The notes beneath the pieces were generated by a model that saw only the letters and a list, made by a program, of their open reading frames with translations, was not told the DNA's origin and made no database searches. Below, one piece after another: positions 10,346-23,300 of a DNA stretch of 64,000 nt. A program made the position numbers and the translations under genes. The first letter of the stretch is position 1, and the number at the start of each line of letters is the position of its first letter. The stretch is from Malania oleifera (taxonomy: Eukaryota > Streptophyta > Magnoliopsida > Santalales > Ximeniaceae): NCBI RefSeq assembly GCF_029873635.1, contig NC_080419.1:64309540-64373539 (forward strand). The letters run 5' to 3'.

Positions 10346-11435
10346 TTGCCTGAAGAATGATTCAGAAGATACTGTTGGCAAGGAGAATATAAGTAAAGAC
10401 ATAAATGTAGAGAAATGTAGGTTAATGATGGTGATTGTAAGATATGATTTTTTCATGGGCTTTGCTAGTGGGAGAAAGATGGAGGGGCTTCATTAGGGAG
10501 TCAAAACAACAACAACAAGCCTTTAGTCAAGTCAGATAGGAATTAGTTAAGATTGGAGTCTAATAGGGGAGGAGATTACACGGGTCTGCAATCAGTCAGT
10601 TTGGTGCACTTATTAACTTAATTGAAAAATTTTGGCTGTATAGTTTAGAACAACTGAAACAGCGAACTCAGTGGAGTTAGCTGAAATTGGTCTAACAGAA
10701 ATTTTTTTTGGGTGTATAAGGACTGGAAATGCTTGAGTTTTGAACTTTCATAGGATTGGACTCAATAGCTGAGGAGATTTGTTTACAGCCATGTGGTGCT
10801 GTAAATGGTTTCAAAGCCCTTAGTACTGGGGATCATAAGGGCTTTGATCCTCATTGTTTATCTTGAGGTTCCCCATCTCTCTCTCTCTCTCTCTCTTCGG
10901 CACTTAATTTATAAGGGGGAAAGATAAAGAGGGTCAAGGTGCATAAGGAATAACAATAGATTTTACCAAAAAGGAGAAGAAATAGTTTTAAGGTAAATCT
11001 AGTTCAGTCACATCTGCTCAGTGGTTTTTTAATTTTGTTAATCAAACCAAAAATTATCTTCTGTTTTATTTTTCAACCCAACAGACCAAACTTCCAAACT
11101 AAATTAACCAGATGTGTTTGTTCAGTCTGCTAATTTAATTTTAACCAAAATTTGTACACCCTACTAAAGTATGCTGTTGATTATCCTATAACAAACGAAA
11201 TTATAAAATAAAACTTTATCTTGGGACATGCGATTCTTGCGTGATGTATCGCATCATGTCCCGTCTCATCTCATCCTATTTCTAAAAAGAAAGGGGGAAA
11301 TTTTTTACCCAATGGAGCTGTGAGTGAAAGGACAAGAGGCCTAATAGTCCAATTACCTTTCCTTTTCAAATCTCATTTTAGGATTCCTATTGGAATGGCA
11401 GAGAGGTCGGAGTAGATATATCTTATGCTTGGACA
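10346..11435. other. Gene-free stretch with a (CT)n tract
   Basis: I see no coding signal or clear element. A short CT run lies near 10875-10896 and a poly-purine patch near 10915-10985. The segment may continue the LINE debris, but I cannot show it. Confidence 0.5.
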
Positions 11436-11665
11436 TTGGTGATGGTAAGAGAAGCCACTTGGTTGGTGGTTAGTGGACATAAATTGGAGTGGGGTTTGAA
11501 TGCTGGGAAAAATTTGAGCCATAAGGAGCCTGTTTCTTAAGAAACCTACCTACACAACTTCCTAACAAAAGATATATTTTTTGACACCAAATTCCCAGGA
11601 TTCAAACTCCACTCCAATTTATGTCCACTAACCACCAACCAAGTGGCTTCTCTTACCATCACCAA
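11436..11665. repeat. Inverted repeat with 74-bp arms (foldback element)
   Basis: The left arm (11436-11509) and right arm (11592-11665) are reverse complements with only about two mismatches, separated by an 82-bp spacer. The spacer contains the palindrome TTTCTTAAGAAA. The arm sequence shows no known transposon terminus, and no target-site duplication is obvious. It could be a foldback MITE or an inverted duplication. Confidence 0.85.
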
Positions 11666-12079
11666 ATTTTGGAAAGTAGGATCTTTGTTGTGTACTAAAA
11701 AAAAGTCTGATCAATTAATCGTAATAGGTGGAATGCTAGGTGGACATTTATGCTGCTCATACAAGTTCTTAGAATTCATCTCAGGTGTCTTATTGTTTTT
11801 TTTTTTTTCCACTTTGCATTAAGTTGGAGATAGCTCTTCTATTCATTTTTAGAAGGCACTTGAGTGGGGATGTTCCTTTCCTTTACTTGTATTTGTATAC
11901 CTGTGTATTCGTAATGCTCCATTCTCTTTTTTTTATTATGTGAATGGATTTTTTCTCGTGGTTTATTTATTTAATTTTAGGTGAAAAAAGAGGGGGAGTC
12001 TTTTTGAGGGAAAAGTGGATAAATTTGTTAATTTGTTGTGTGTTTTTCATTATTTTGTTCTTCATCCCAGATGCGATGT

Positions 12080-12275
12080 TAAACTTTGGGGAAGGGGATT
12101 ATTCTAGTAATTTTCAAAATTTTCTATTGCTGTTGCCAAAACCCTCTTCTTGTATTCTCTTCTCACTAGAGATAGTAAATGGAAGCAAAATGTGCCTTTC
12201 AAAATCAAGGAGTTCACCCGGACTTTGTTGCTCAATGTTAGGGCTGAGCGCTACTCAGTTAAAATTGAATTGACT
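12080..12275 (+). pseudogene. Possible second LINE remnant (ORF2 C-terminal region)
   Basis: One plus-strand frame reads KWKQNVPFKIKEFTRTLLLN (about 12180-12240). It resembles the W-K-x-x-x-P-x-K-x-K-x-F motif of the zinc-binding region after the reverse transcriptase in plant L1 elements. The match is short and unsupported by neighbours. Confidence 0.3.
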
Positions 12276-13027
12276 GACGGAATAAAAAATATTTGTTTTG
12301 GTTAATTAGATTAATTTGGTCAATTTGATAGAAAATTTTCTTTCTTTGTTAGGTTAACATAAAATTTTAACCAATTAGCTTAATTAACTGAATTTCAATT
12401 AATTATAATTTTTTAATTAATTCATATTTAATATTTCAACATTTTTAATTTCATTAATTTAATTTTGGGGCAGTGACAATAGGCAAGAGTGAGTTATAGT
12501 GTCAACAAAGGCATGGTAAAGGGGGCAAGGAGTGTTAAATTTATAGCCCTCTAAAGCTGGACTGTCCACTGCTTTCAAACTGATGTAGGACAAGAGTGGA
12601 CAGGTAGCCCCCCCCACCGCCCGCTCCAAAAAAGGGGGTTAATTTGGAATTTGGAGTCACAACTGAGTTAACCATACTAATTGAATGCTCACCCATACTC
12701 AGCATAATTAACAATCAGACCGGTGAAGACCCAGCAAAGCAATCAATCCTCATATTTATGTGATGTATTCAGGTGGCTATGGCATAGTTTTAGATGGGGG
12801 CCACAGTCATTTTGTGATGAATTTTTGTTGTCTCGATATTGTTGCACATTGCCATTATAGTGGGAATAAAAATCACAGCCATAGTGGTCTACTGCTCGCT
12901 ACTGCCATGTATTGGCCTTATGGGACTGTTGCCATCATGTTTTAACACAAACTTATCTTCTTCTTTTTTTTCCCCCTACTTTTTCTTCTTATTTGCTCTC
13001 ATATTTCCTTTTAGTAAAGACTCCACT
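12276..13027. other. Gene-free stretch
   Basis: AT-rich DNA with repeated TTAATT/AATTTGG words (12290-12460) and a C-run at 12609-12616. Part of 12850-12990 weakly resembles the reverse complement of the large tandem-repeat unit further right (GTGGGAAT...CTACTTTTTC), but the similarity is too low to assign. Confidence 0.4.
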
Positions 13028-13070
13028 CAAAGTGGGAGCCTTGTGCACTGGGTACGGCCTTTTTTTTTTT
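13028..13070 (+). mobile_element. 3' end of an Au-like SINE
   Basis: The words AGTGGGAGCCTTGTGCACTG, then GGTACGGCC and a T-run, match the 3' terminus recalled for plant Au SINEs (GCGGGAGCTTNGTGCACCGGG...CCTTTTT). The tRNA-derived 5' part with A and B boxes is missing, so this is a short 5'-truncated relic. Confidence 0.5.
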
Positions 13071-13121
13071 GTTTAGTCTTGATTAGCTATTATGGGAAGA
13101 GGAGGGGGAACGAACTATTAT

Positions 13122-13140
13122 AATGAGGATGACAACAATA
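13122..13140. repeat. Target-site duplication, left copy (RTE insertion)
   Basis: AATGAGGATGACAACAATA is identical to the 19 bases at 13509-13527 and directly abuts the 3' tail of the RTE LINE. Perfect identity suggests a young insertion. Confidence 0.9.
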
Positions 13141-13508
13141 ACAACAACAACAACAAAACCAAGCCTTAGTCCCACTAAGTGGGGTCGGTTATATGAATCC
13201 TTTTCCGCCAATTTATGCGATCATGGACCATTTCTTTTGATAGATTCAAAGATATTAAATCCTTACTCACTATCTCCTCCCAAGTTATTTTAAGTCTACC
13301 CCTACCCCTTCTACTGCCCCCCACAGTAACTAAGTCACTCTTCCTCACAGGTGCACTATAAGGCCTACGTTGCAAGTGTCCATACCATCTGAGTCGTTCT
13401 TCCCTTATCTTATCTTCTATAGGAGCTATACCTAACTTACCACGAATATGTTCATTCCTTAATTTATCTTTCAATGTTATACCACTCATCCATCTAAGCA
13501 TCCTCATC
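13141..13508 (-). mobile_element. 5'-truncated RTE-clade LINE (ORF2 C-terminus and 3' tail)
   Basis: On the minus strand, 13175-13508 is open and encodes the end of an RTE-type ORF2: MLRWMSGITLKDKLRNEHIR, then IEDKIREERLRWYGHLQRRP and a basic RRGRGRLKITWEE segment. These are hallmark words after the reverse-transcriptase domain of plant RTE/BovB-like elements. A short 3' UTR (CCGACCCCACTTAGTGGGAC) and a TTG-rich tail follow at 13141-13174. Only about 370 bp survive, as expected for aborted target-primed reverse transcription. The apparent start codon lies in the target-site duplication, so no independent protein is implied. Confidence 0.9.
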
Positions 13509-13527
13509 AATGAGGATGACAACAATA
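13509..13527. repeat. Target-site duplication, right copy (RTE insertion)
   Basis: Identical to 13122-13140 and marks the truncated 5' side of the minus-strand RTE copy. Confidence 0.9.
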
Positions 13528-14173
13528 CAAAATTATTTATTTTTTGTAATATTCAACAAAAATGCATTAATTAACAAATTTTGTTAAGAATATATATTTT
13601 TTAATATTAGTAATTTGGTATTTCTTTTCTGTGTTGTTCCACATTTTCTTTTCTAGTTTTTGTCTTGTTCAAGTTAACTTACTTTTTAGTGACAAGTTTT
13701 ATGATTATAATACTGTTATTTTATTGCTTAGGTTATATAATATCTGTCGGTCTAAATTTTTAGATTGTTCAAGTTAACTCACTTTTACTGCTATTCACTT
13801 TTACTGCTATTCATGAGTGTCATAATCTGTTTGGACTTCTAATAGCATTGGGGAAAGGCTTCAGTTTGCCCTGTTTTTCCATGCTTTACCCTAGAATTGT
13901 GTTACATTGGGGAAGGTAGTGTAGCCTAAAAGTTCATACGGATGAGGGTTAATTCTGATATATGGTCTAGAAGTTGCATTTGAGAGGTAATTCTGATATA
14001 TGGTCTAGAAGTTGCATTTGAGAGGTTACATTGACCTGCCAAAAAAAAAGAGAAAAGAAAAAACTCAAAAACTGCAGAAGTAAGATGAAGAATTTTGCAT
14101 AGCCAGCACATTACATGTCTTTGAAATCCTTACTTCTTAGTGAGTTTTCTTTACCCAGATTGTGCAGGATATG
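13528..14173. other. Spacer with small tandem duplications
   Basis: AT-rich DNA with no gene. A 38-bp tandem duplication lies at 13950-14025 (two copies of a unit beginning AATTCTGATATATGGTC) and an 18-bp one near 13783-13815 (CACTTTTACTGCTATT repeated). Homology to the large tandem repeat starts at its right edge. Confidence 0.6.
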
Positions 14174-16135
14174 GTTTTAATATGGGTTGGGTTTTATTAC
14201 TATTATTTTTATTTACTTATGTTGCATGATTCTAACTCTTAACAAATTTGTTATAGCGATCCATTATTCCCTTTTTTGTTGTCTTCAGCTCAGGAGTAGT
14301 ATTTCACATCCATGTTATGAGTTCCATGAACATTATTTATGAATTATTTTCTGAATTGGTTCTTGTTGTATTTACTCTAGGGATACAATAAATTGTTTTC
14401 TGAATATAGATTCTGATTGGATTTACCTAACATATACAATCATTTTGGTGCTTTCTTTGATTGTGTCAATATAACATGCTACTGGAAGTTAGCATCTTGT
14501 TGAAGAATTTGCAGTCTTGACTTCTCTGATGAACACACATCCATGTGTCTACATATATTTGAAGAGAATTTACAAGACATTTTTATTTCCACCTGAGTTG
14601 TATGGATCATTAACTTATTTTATTTCCAAGAAAAGAAAAAGAAGGAAGCATAATTCCTGTAAGTAGAAACATACAGGGGTTGACCATTATGGAGGATCCC
14701 TATATTGGACTCTCCCTCCTCCCATCTATTTTTTTTTTTTGATGGACTTAAATTCTGCTTTTGCTTTTAGGCAATTACTGCTGTATTCTATTAGTGTGGA
14801 TAAGGTTATTTTCAAAAGTGGAAGTTCACGTAGACCATAACACTACATTCTTCTGGTAGGCAGACCTAAACCTACATGCCAATACCTCCCATCTTTTTTT
14901 AGATCAACTAAAATTCTGCTTTTGCTTTAAGGTATAAATTATGGTCATATTAAATTGTCAATTATCTATCTTTTATAAGTATTACAACTAATTTGTGCAT
15001 CGTTGTCTTGTTAAAATCTCCTCCCCCTCCTTTCACATGGCATATTGGGATTGATGTATGATAGGGAAAAAGGGAGAAAACGAAAGGGAAAGTGAGAAAA
15101 AAGAATGAAAAAGTAGTTTATTTTTGTTTTTGTTTTTTGTTTTGTAATAATTCTATAGCAGTGTAGTATGCATAACGATCAGTAATAGTAATGGCCACTG
15201 CAATTGTTAGTTTGATTCCCACTGTCATGGTTGGATGCAGCGATATTTGGATCCCAAAAAGTTCATGTAAAGCCTTCATGTAATATCTTGCACGCTTTTG
15301 ATTAAAATGATAAATTCTTTTGGACTTTTGGATTAATGTGTCATTAATCTCTTGCTCAATTGGTTTGAGGTTATGATTTTGTGTGAACAGTTGTGTTTGA
15401 GTTTTAGTGACGAAGTTTGTTTGTGAAGAAAAAAAAACAATAAAATTGTTAAATTATGTGTAAGTTCATGAGTCCTGCAGTAAGATTCTATTTCTATGTC
15501 AATTATTGCATGTTTAACCTAGATATGACCCAATAATATTTAAAATATCTTCCGATGTAACTGCCTAAAATTGATACGCGGTGAATTTATCATAAGTATT
15601 ATGTTTGTTTGCATCATTACGTCATATGTCATGATTAATATATGGTATTGTATGGCCAATATACAATATTGGCAGTTACATTCATTGGTTTTTCTGCAAA
15701 ACCTGTCTGTTGATATCCTGCAACCCTAGTTTGCATGACTGCTTCATAGGTTTTCCTAGATTTTTGCAATTAACCCCTAGAAGCATAAAACCTCAACCTC
15801 AAACCCCTAGAAGTAATTCTATAATTGCTACTAATCTTGGTGTTTGAGTGAATTTCTAATTTGGTGAACAATCAGATAATTAATTGTTGATGTGATCCTT
15901 CTAAAAAGTGGTTGGTTTTTATTGGAATTGGTCTGGGTTCGCCCGAGGTATGTGGCTGTCTTTAGTATGTTCCCTGCTATGCTGTGATTATATAGTCAAG
16001 ACTATGCTTTGCATGCATGATGTAAGCTGTAGGTTGGGACACACACATGATGTGTTTGCAATGCCTCATGTTGCTTTCACAAACTCATGATATTAATTAA
16101 TTAATTAATTAATTAATTATTTATTTTTATAATTA
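14174..16135. repeat. Large tandem repeat copy 1 (truncated and internally deleted)
   Basis: The copy begins mid-unit at TTTTAATATGGGTTGGG. At about 14940 it jumps from GGTATAAATTA straight to ATGGTCATATTAAATTG, losing roughly the middle third found in other copies. Its end lacks the roughly 180-bp GTAGACACTGTAAAAT segment, a deletion shared with copy 6. Confidence 0.85.
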
Positions 16136-17180
16136 CATGTACATTATTTTCATGGTCAGTTATCTTGGAGATGAACTGAGTCTAAGCTACGTCATACAAG
16201 AATATGCTTGTTCTTGTCTCAAACCAACTACCCTTAATATGGTTTGGGTTTTATTGGTATTATTTTTATTTACTTATGTTGCATGATTCTAACTCTTAAC
16301 AAATTTGTTATAGCGATCCATTATTCCCTTTTTTGTTTTCTTCAACTTTGAGTAGTATTTCACTTCCATGTTATGTTACATGAACATTATTTATAAATTA
16401 TTTTCTGAATAGGTTATTGTTGTATTTACTCTAGGGATAAAATAAATTGTTTTCTGAATATAGATTCTGATTTGATTTACCTAACATATACAATCATTTT
16501 GGTGCTTTCTTTGATTGTGTCAATATAACATGCTACTAGGAGTTAGCATCTTGTTGAAGAACTTGCAGTGATGGCTTCTCTGATCAACACACATCCGTGT
16601 GTCTACATATATATGAAGAGAATTTACAAGATATTTTATTTCCACTTGAGTGGTATGGATCATTAACATATTTTATTTCCATGAAATGAAATAGATGGAA
16701 CATAATTCCTGTATGTAGAAACATACATGAGTTGACCATTGTGGAGAATCCCTATATTGGACTCCCCCTCCTCCCATTTATTTTTTTTTTATCGGCTTAA
16801 ATTCTGCTTTTGCTTTAAGGCAATTACTGTTGTATTCTATTAGTGTGGATAAGGTTATTTTCAAAAGTGGAAGTTCACGTAGACCATAACACTACATTCT
16901 TCTGGTAAGCAGACCTAAACCTACATGCCAATACCTCCCATCTCTTTTTTTAGATCAACTTAAATTCTGCTTTTTCTTTAAGGTATAAATTACTGTTGTA
17001 TTCTAGTGATGTGGATAAGGTTATTTTCAAAAGTAGAAGTTCAAGTAGACCATAACACTACATTCTTTTGGTAGGCAGACCATAAAACTACATGGCAATA
17101 TTGAAGGCTTCCTTGTTTGAATAGTTTCCATAGATAACGAGATTGTGGCAAGCTTGGTTTTGCTTATGCTTGTATCATGC

Positions 17181-17568
17181 AATCAGGCTTGAAGCTTAAG
17201 CTTGACCCTGGCTTCTTGAATTAGTAAAGGAGCCTGAATGGTTAACAAACAAATAAAATTACTTGGGAACCATGCACCCATGTCAATTATTGGGTTTGGA
17301 GTTAAAATTGTTATTTTCATAAGTTTAGAAATTTAAACCATGGTATAGTCATGCAATGACGATTCTGATTCAGCAATCAGGCTTGAAGCTTAAGCTTGAC
17401 CCTGGCTTCTTGAATTAGTAAAGGAGCCTGAATGGTTAACAAACAAATAAAATTACTCGGGAACCATGCACCCATGTCAATTATTGGGTTTGGAGTTAAA
17501 ATTGTTATTTTCATAAGTTTAGAAATTTAAACCATGGTATAGTCATGCAATGACGATTCTGATTCAGC
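17181..17568. repeat. 194-bp tandem duplication inside copy 2
   Basis: The two halves (17181-17374 and 17375-17568) both begin AATCAGGCTTGAAGC and appear to differ by about one base (TTACTTGGG versus TTACTCGGG). Other copies have a single version. Confidence 0.9.
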
Positions 17569-17994
17569 AATCAATGCTGAGACAGCCAAAGGATTGCATT
17601 TATATTTTGAGATGTGCTTCTTGTCAGACACGGGAATAATGGTTCTAATTAAGATTTTCAATTGATTGAAGGCACCTTTTCCTATATGCATCAATTACTT
17701 ATTTTGTGTTCAATTGTTTTCTCAAAAGCTTTGCTGAATGATGGTTTTAAATAGCAATATAATATAGTTAAGCACAACAGTTTAAGCAGCAAGTTGGAGT
17801 GGTAGATATTTGACTGAATTTCTTTTCTAAAGCATGCTCAGCCTTGTCTATGTAGGTAGACTTGGATGTCCTCATCCCCTTGTTCTTCGTAATAAGATTT
17901 AGTGTGTTTTGTATACTTAGTGGAACCTACAAACATGGTTGGTAGCTTGACAAGATTAATAAATTTATATTGGCCTTAAAATGCTTTTGCCGCC

Positions 17995-18013
17995 GGGGGG
18001 GGGGGGGGGGGGG
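17995..18013 (+). repeat. G homopolymer (19 G)
   Basis: An uninterrupted G-run where other copies have only 3-5 G (as in GCAGGG or GCTGGGGG). A 24-G version is at 35950-35973 in copy 7. Confidence 0.9.
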
Positions 18014-18030
18014 AGTTACGTGCACACACA

Positions 18031-18535
18031 CAAAATTCCATTTTTCTTTACTTTATGAGCATAAATATAAATAGATCTTTGATTAAGCACATGAATAAGT
18101 CGATAACTAGATCGCAAATTCGACAGATAAATAAAGAAGCAAAATAGAGTTGGCCTGCACAATATACATCATCAATCTGTCAAGCCTTATAAAACACACA
18201 AAATTCCATTTTTCTTTACTATATGAGCATAAGTATAAATAGATCATTGATTAAGCACATGAATAAGTCGATAACTAGATTGCAAATTCGACAGATAAAT
18301 AAAGAAGCAAAATAGAGTTGGCCTGTACAATATACATCATCAATCTGTCAAGCCTTATAAAACACACAAAATTCCATTTTTCTTTAGTTTATGAGCATAA
18401 ATATAAATAGATCATTGATTAAGCACATAAATAAGTTGATAACTAGATCGCAAATTCGATAGATAAATAATGAAGCAAAATAGAGTTGGCATGTACAATA
18501 TACATCATAAATCTGTCAAGCGTCATAAAACATAT
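18031..18535. repeat. 168-bp subrepeat, three tandem copies
   Basis: Copies begin CAAAATTCCATTTTTC at 18031, 18199 and 18367, giving an exact 168-bp period. Copy 7 has two such units and the other large copies one. The third unit is the most diverged. Confidence 0.9.
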
Positions 18536-20307
18536 AAAATTAGACAAGTTCCATTATTTTATTATGGAAAATCTTAAAAAGTTAAATAATTTATACCAAA
18601 TTTATCATAAACTTAGATAGTCACGTTTTATATTCCAACTCATACAATCATAGTATCATAGGCATAGAACTTATTGATCGATTTGTTGGAATGCGGGGAA
18701 AAAATAAAAAAATAAAAAGAAATAAGCAAGCCCCTGATAATTACTAATGACTTGGGAAAATAAAAGCTACAAAAGAAAATATGGTCATATTAAATTGTCA
18801 ATTATCTATCTTTTATAAGTATTGCAACTAATTTGTGCATCATTGTCTTGTTACAATCTCCTCCCCCTCCTTTCACATGGCATATTGGGATTGATGTATG
18901 GAAAGGGAAAAGGGAGAAAACGAAAAGGAAAGTGAGAAAAAAGAATGAAAAAGTAGTTTATTTTTTGTTTTGTTTTGTTTTTTTTTGTAATAATTCTGTA
19001 GCAGTGTAGTATCCATAGCAATCAGTAATAGTAATGGCTGCTGCAGTTGTTAGTTTGATTCCCGCTGTCATGGTGGGATGCAGTGATATTTGGATCCCAA
19101 AAAGTTTATGTAATGCCTTCATGTAATATCTAGCATTGGCATATATTGATAAATTTATTAGATATTCATATATTTTCAGATCTCTGTTATTGGCTGTTGA
19201 TTAAAATGAAGAATTCTTTTGGACTTTTGGATTAATGTGTCATTAATCTCTTGCTCAATTAGTTTGAGGTTATGATTTTGTGTGAACAGTTGTGTTTGAC
19301 TTTTACTGACAAAGTTTGTTTGTGAAGAAAAAGAAAACAATAAAATCATTAAATTATGTTTAAGTTCACAAGTCCTGCAGTAGGATTCTATTTTTATGTC
19401 ACTTATTGCATGTTTAACCTAGACATGACCCAATAATATTTAAAATATCTTCAAATGTAACCGCCTAAGATTGATACGCTGTGAATTTATCATAAGTATT
19501 ATATTTGTTTGCATCATTACGTCATATGTCATGATTAATATATGGTATTGTTTGGCCAATATATGATATACATTCATTGATTTTTCTGCAAAACCTGTCT
19601 GGTGAAATCCTTCAACCCTAGTGTGCATGACTGCTTCATGGGTTTTCCTAGATTTTTGCAATTAACCGCTAGAAGCATAAAACCTCCGACCCCTAGAAGT
19701 AATTCTATAATTACTACTAATGCTGGAGTTTGTAGACACTGTAAAATCTAGTGTACGTATAACTTAGGTGATACTAGGTGGAAAAATGAAGGTAATTTAC
19801 CTTATGTCAAATATGCAAAGTGGAAAATAAATATAAATACTCATCGCATAACACGATAGTGGGTCTACCTGTTGCATAAGGTTATGTTTCAGCTTTTTAT
19901 GTAAAGTGGGTCTAACTACTTCTCCCATGTAGGTGACTTCTGAACCTGTGAAGATGTTTGAGTGAAGAGCTAATTTGGTGAACAATAAGATAATTATTTG
20001 TTGATGTGATCCTTCTGAATAGTGGTTGGTTTTTATTGGAATCGCTCTGGGTTCACCTGAGGTATGTGGCTGTCTTTAGTATGTTCCCTGCTATGCTTTC
20101 ATTATATAGTCACGACTATGCCTTGCATGCACGATGTAAGCTGTAGGTTGGGACACACACAATGTGTTTGCAATGCCTCGTGTTTCTTTCACAAACTCAT
20201 GATATTAATTAATTAATTTATTTATAATATATTAATATATTATATTATATAATTTAATTAATAATTATTATTTAATTTAATTAATTAATTAATTTTTTAA
20301 CACTTCC

Positions 20308-23300
20308 ATATACATTATTTTAATGGCCAGTTATCTTGGAGATGAACTGAGTCTAAGTACCCTTAATTTGGGTTGGGTTTTATTGCTATTATTTTTATTT
20401 ACTTATGTTACATGATTCTAACTCTTAACAAATTTGTTATATTGATCCATTATTCCCTTTTTTGTTGTCTTCAGCTCAAGAGTAGTATTTCACATCCATG
20501 TTATGTTCCACGAACATTATTTATAAATTATTTTTTGAATAGGTTCTTGTTGCATTTACTCTAGGGATACAATAAATTGTTTTCTGAATATAGATTCTGA
20601 TTGGATTTACCTAACATATACAATCATTTTGGTGCTTGCTTTGATAGTGTCAATATAGCCTGCTACTAGAAGTTTGCATCTTGTTGAAGAATTTGCAGTC
20701 TTGTTTTCTCTGATCAACACGCATCCGTGTGTGTACATATATTTGAAGAGAATTGACAAGATATTTTTATTTCCACCTGTGTGGTATGGATCATTAACTT
20801 ATTTTATTTGCATGAAATGGAAAAGAAGGAAGAATCCCTTTATTGGACCCTCCCTGCGCCCATCTTTTTTTTTATTTTTATTTTTTGATGGATTTAAATT
20901 ATGCTTTTTTTTGAGGCAATTAGTGCTGTATTCCACTAGTGTGGATAAGGTTGTTTTCAAAAGTGGAAGTTCACATAGACCATAACACCACATTCTTCTG
21001 GTAGGCAGACCTAAACCTACATGCCAATACCTCCCATCTTTTTTTTTTAGATCAACTTAAATTCTGCTTTTGCTTTAAGGTATAAATTACTGCTGTATTC
21101 TAGTGATGTGGATAAGGTTTTTTTCGAAAGTAGAAGTTCAAGTAGACCATAACACTACATTCTTTTGGTAGGTAGACCTTAAAACTAGATACCAATATAG
21201 AAGGCTTCCTTGTTTGAATAGTTTCCATAGATAACGAGATTGTGGCAAGCTTGGTTTTGCTTATGCTTGTATCATGCAATCAGGCTTGAAGCTTAAGCTT
21301 GACCTTGGCTTCTTGAATTAGTAAAGGAGCTTGAATGAGCATGTTAACAAACGGATTAAATTACTTGGGAACCACCCATGTCAATTATTGGCTTTGGAGT
21401 TAAAATTGTTATTTTCATAAGTTTAGAAATTTAAACCCTGACCTTATTGGTATAGTCATACAATGACGATTCTGATTCAGCAATCAATGATGAGACAACC
21501 AAAGGATTACATTTATTTTTTAGATGTGCTTCTTGTCAAACACGGGAATAATGGTTCTAATTAAGATTTTCAATTGATTGAAGGCGCCTTTTCCCATATG
21601 CATCATATACTAATTTAATGTTCAATTGTTTTCTCAAAAGCCTTGCTGAATGATGGTTTTAAATAGCAATATAATATAGTTAAGCACAACAGTTTAAGCA
21701 GCAAGTTGGAGTGGTAGATATTTGATTGAATTTTTTTTTTAAAGCATGCACAACCTTGTCTATGTAGGTAGACTTGCCCATCTTCATCCCCTTGTTCTTC
21801 GTAATAAGATTTTTGTTGTGTTTTGGATCCTTAGTGCAGCCTACAAACATTGTTGGTAGCATGGCAAGATTAATAAATTTTTATTGGCCTTAAAATGCTA
21901 TTGCTGGGGGAAGTTACGTGCACACGCACCAAATTCCATTTTTCTTTACTTTATGGGCATAAATTTGAATAGATCATTTATTAAGCACATGAATAAGTCG
22001 ATAACTAGATCGCAAATTCGAAAGATAAATAAAGAAGCAAAATAGAGTTGGCATGTACAATATACATCATCAATCTGTCAAGCCTCATAAAACATATAAA
22101 ATTACAAGAGTTCCATTATTTTATTATTGAAATTCTTAAATAGTTAAACAATATATAACAAATTTATCATAAACTAACATAGTCACATTTATTAAGCACA
22201 TGAATAAGTCGATAACTAGATCGCAAATTCGAAAGATAAATAAAGAAGCAAAATAGAGTTGGCATGTACAATATACATCATCAATCTGTCAAGCCTCATA
22301 AAACATATAAAATTACAAGAGTTCCATTATTTTATTATTGAAATTCTTAAATAGTTAAACAATATATAACAAATTTATCATAAACTAACATAGTCACATT
22401 TTATATTCAAATTGTTACGATTACAGTATCATACTCAAAGAACTTATTGATGAAGATTTGTTGGAATGCGGAAAAAAAAAATCAAGCCCTGGATAATTAC
22501 TAATAACTTGAGGAAAATAGAAGCTACAAAAGAAAATATGGTTATATTAAATTGTCAATTTTGTATCTTTTGCGAGTATTACAACAAATTTGTGCGTCAT
22601 TGTCTTGTTACAATCTGCTCCCCCTGCTTTCACATGGCATATTTGGATTGATGTATGAAAAAGAAAAAGGGAGAAAACGAAAAGGAAAGTGAGAAAAAAG
22701 AATGAAAAAGTAGTTTGTTTTTGTTTTTGTTTTTGTTTTTTCTTTGTTTTTTTAGTTTTTTTAGTTTTTTGCTTATTATTTGTGTAAAAATTCTGTAGCA
22801 GTTTAGTATCTGTAACAATTAGTAATGGTTGCTGCAGTCGTAAGTTCTATTCCCACTGGCATGGTGGGATGTAGTGATATTTGGATCCCAAATAGTTCAT
22901 GTAATGCCTTCATGTAATATCTGCCCACATACTTTCATTTGGTTCTTATAGTACTCTTGCATTGCCATAAATTGATAAATATATTAGATATTCATATATT
23001 TTCAGATCTCTGTTATTGGCTATTGATTAAAATGATAAATTCTTTTGGACTTTTGGATTAATGTGTCATTAATCTCTTGCTTAATTGGTTTGAGGTTATG
23101 ATTTTGTGTGAACAGTTGTGATTGAGTTTTAGTGACGAAGTTTGTTTGTGAAGAAAAAAAAATAAAAATAATTAAATGACGCATAAGTTCACGAGTCCTG
23201 AAGTTGATTTTATTTTTATGTGAATTATTGCATGCTTAACCTAGATATGACCCAATAATATTTAAAAATCTTCTGATGTAACTGCCTAAAATTGATACGC

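Larger units (their letters stand above)
16136..20307. repeat. Large tandem repeat copy 2
   Basis: At 4,172 bp this is one of the fullest copies. Private changes are a 194-bp tandem duplication (17181-17568), a G-run (17995-18013) and a 168-bp triplication (18031-18535). It shares several diagnostic variants with copy 7. Confidence 0.85.

Noticed and set aside
18031..18535. 168-bp units as a centromeric satellite
   Set aside because: There are only three units, inside a larger repeat, and no long array. The length match to typical centromere monomers is likely coincidence.
20674..20985. A 103-residue frame in tandem-repeat copy 3 as a gene
   Set aside because: The equivalent positions in other copies contain stops and indels, and there is no family similarity.
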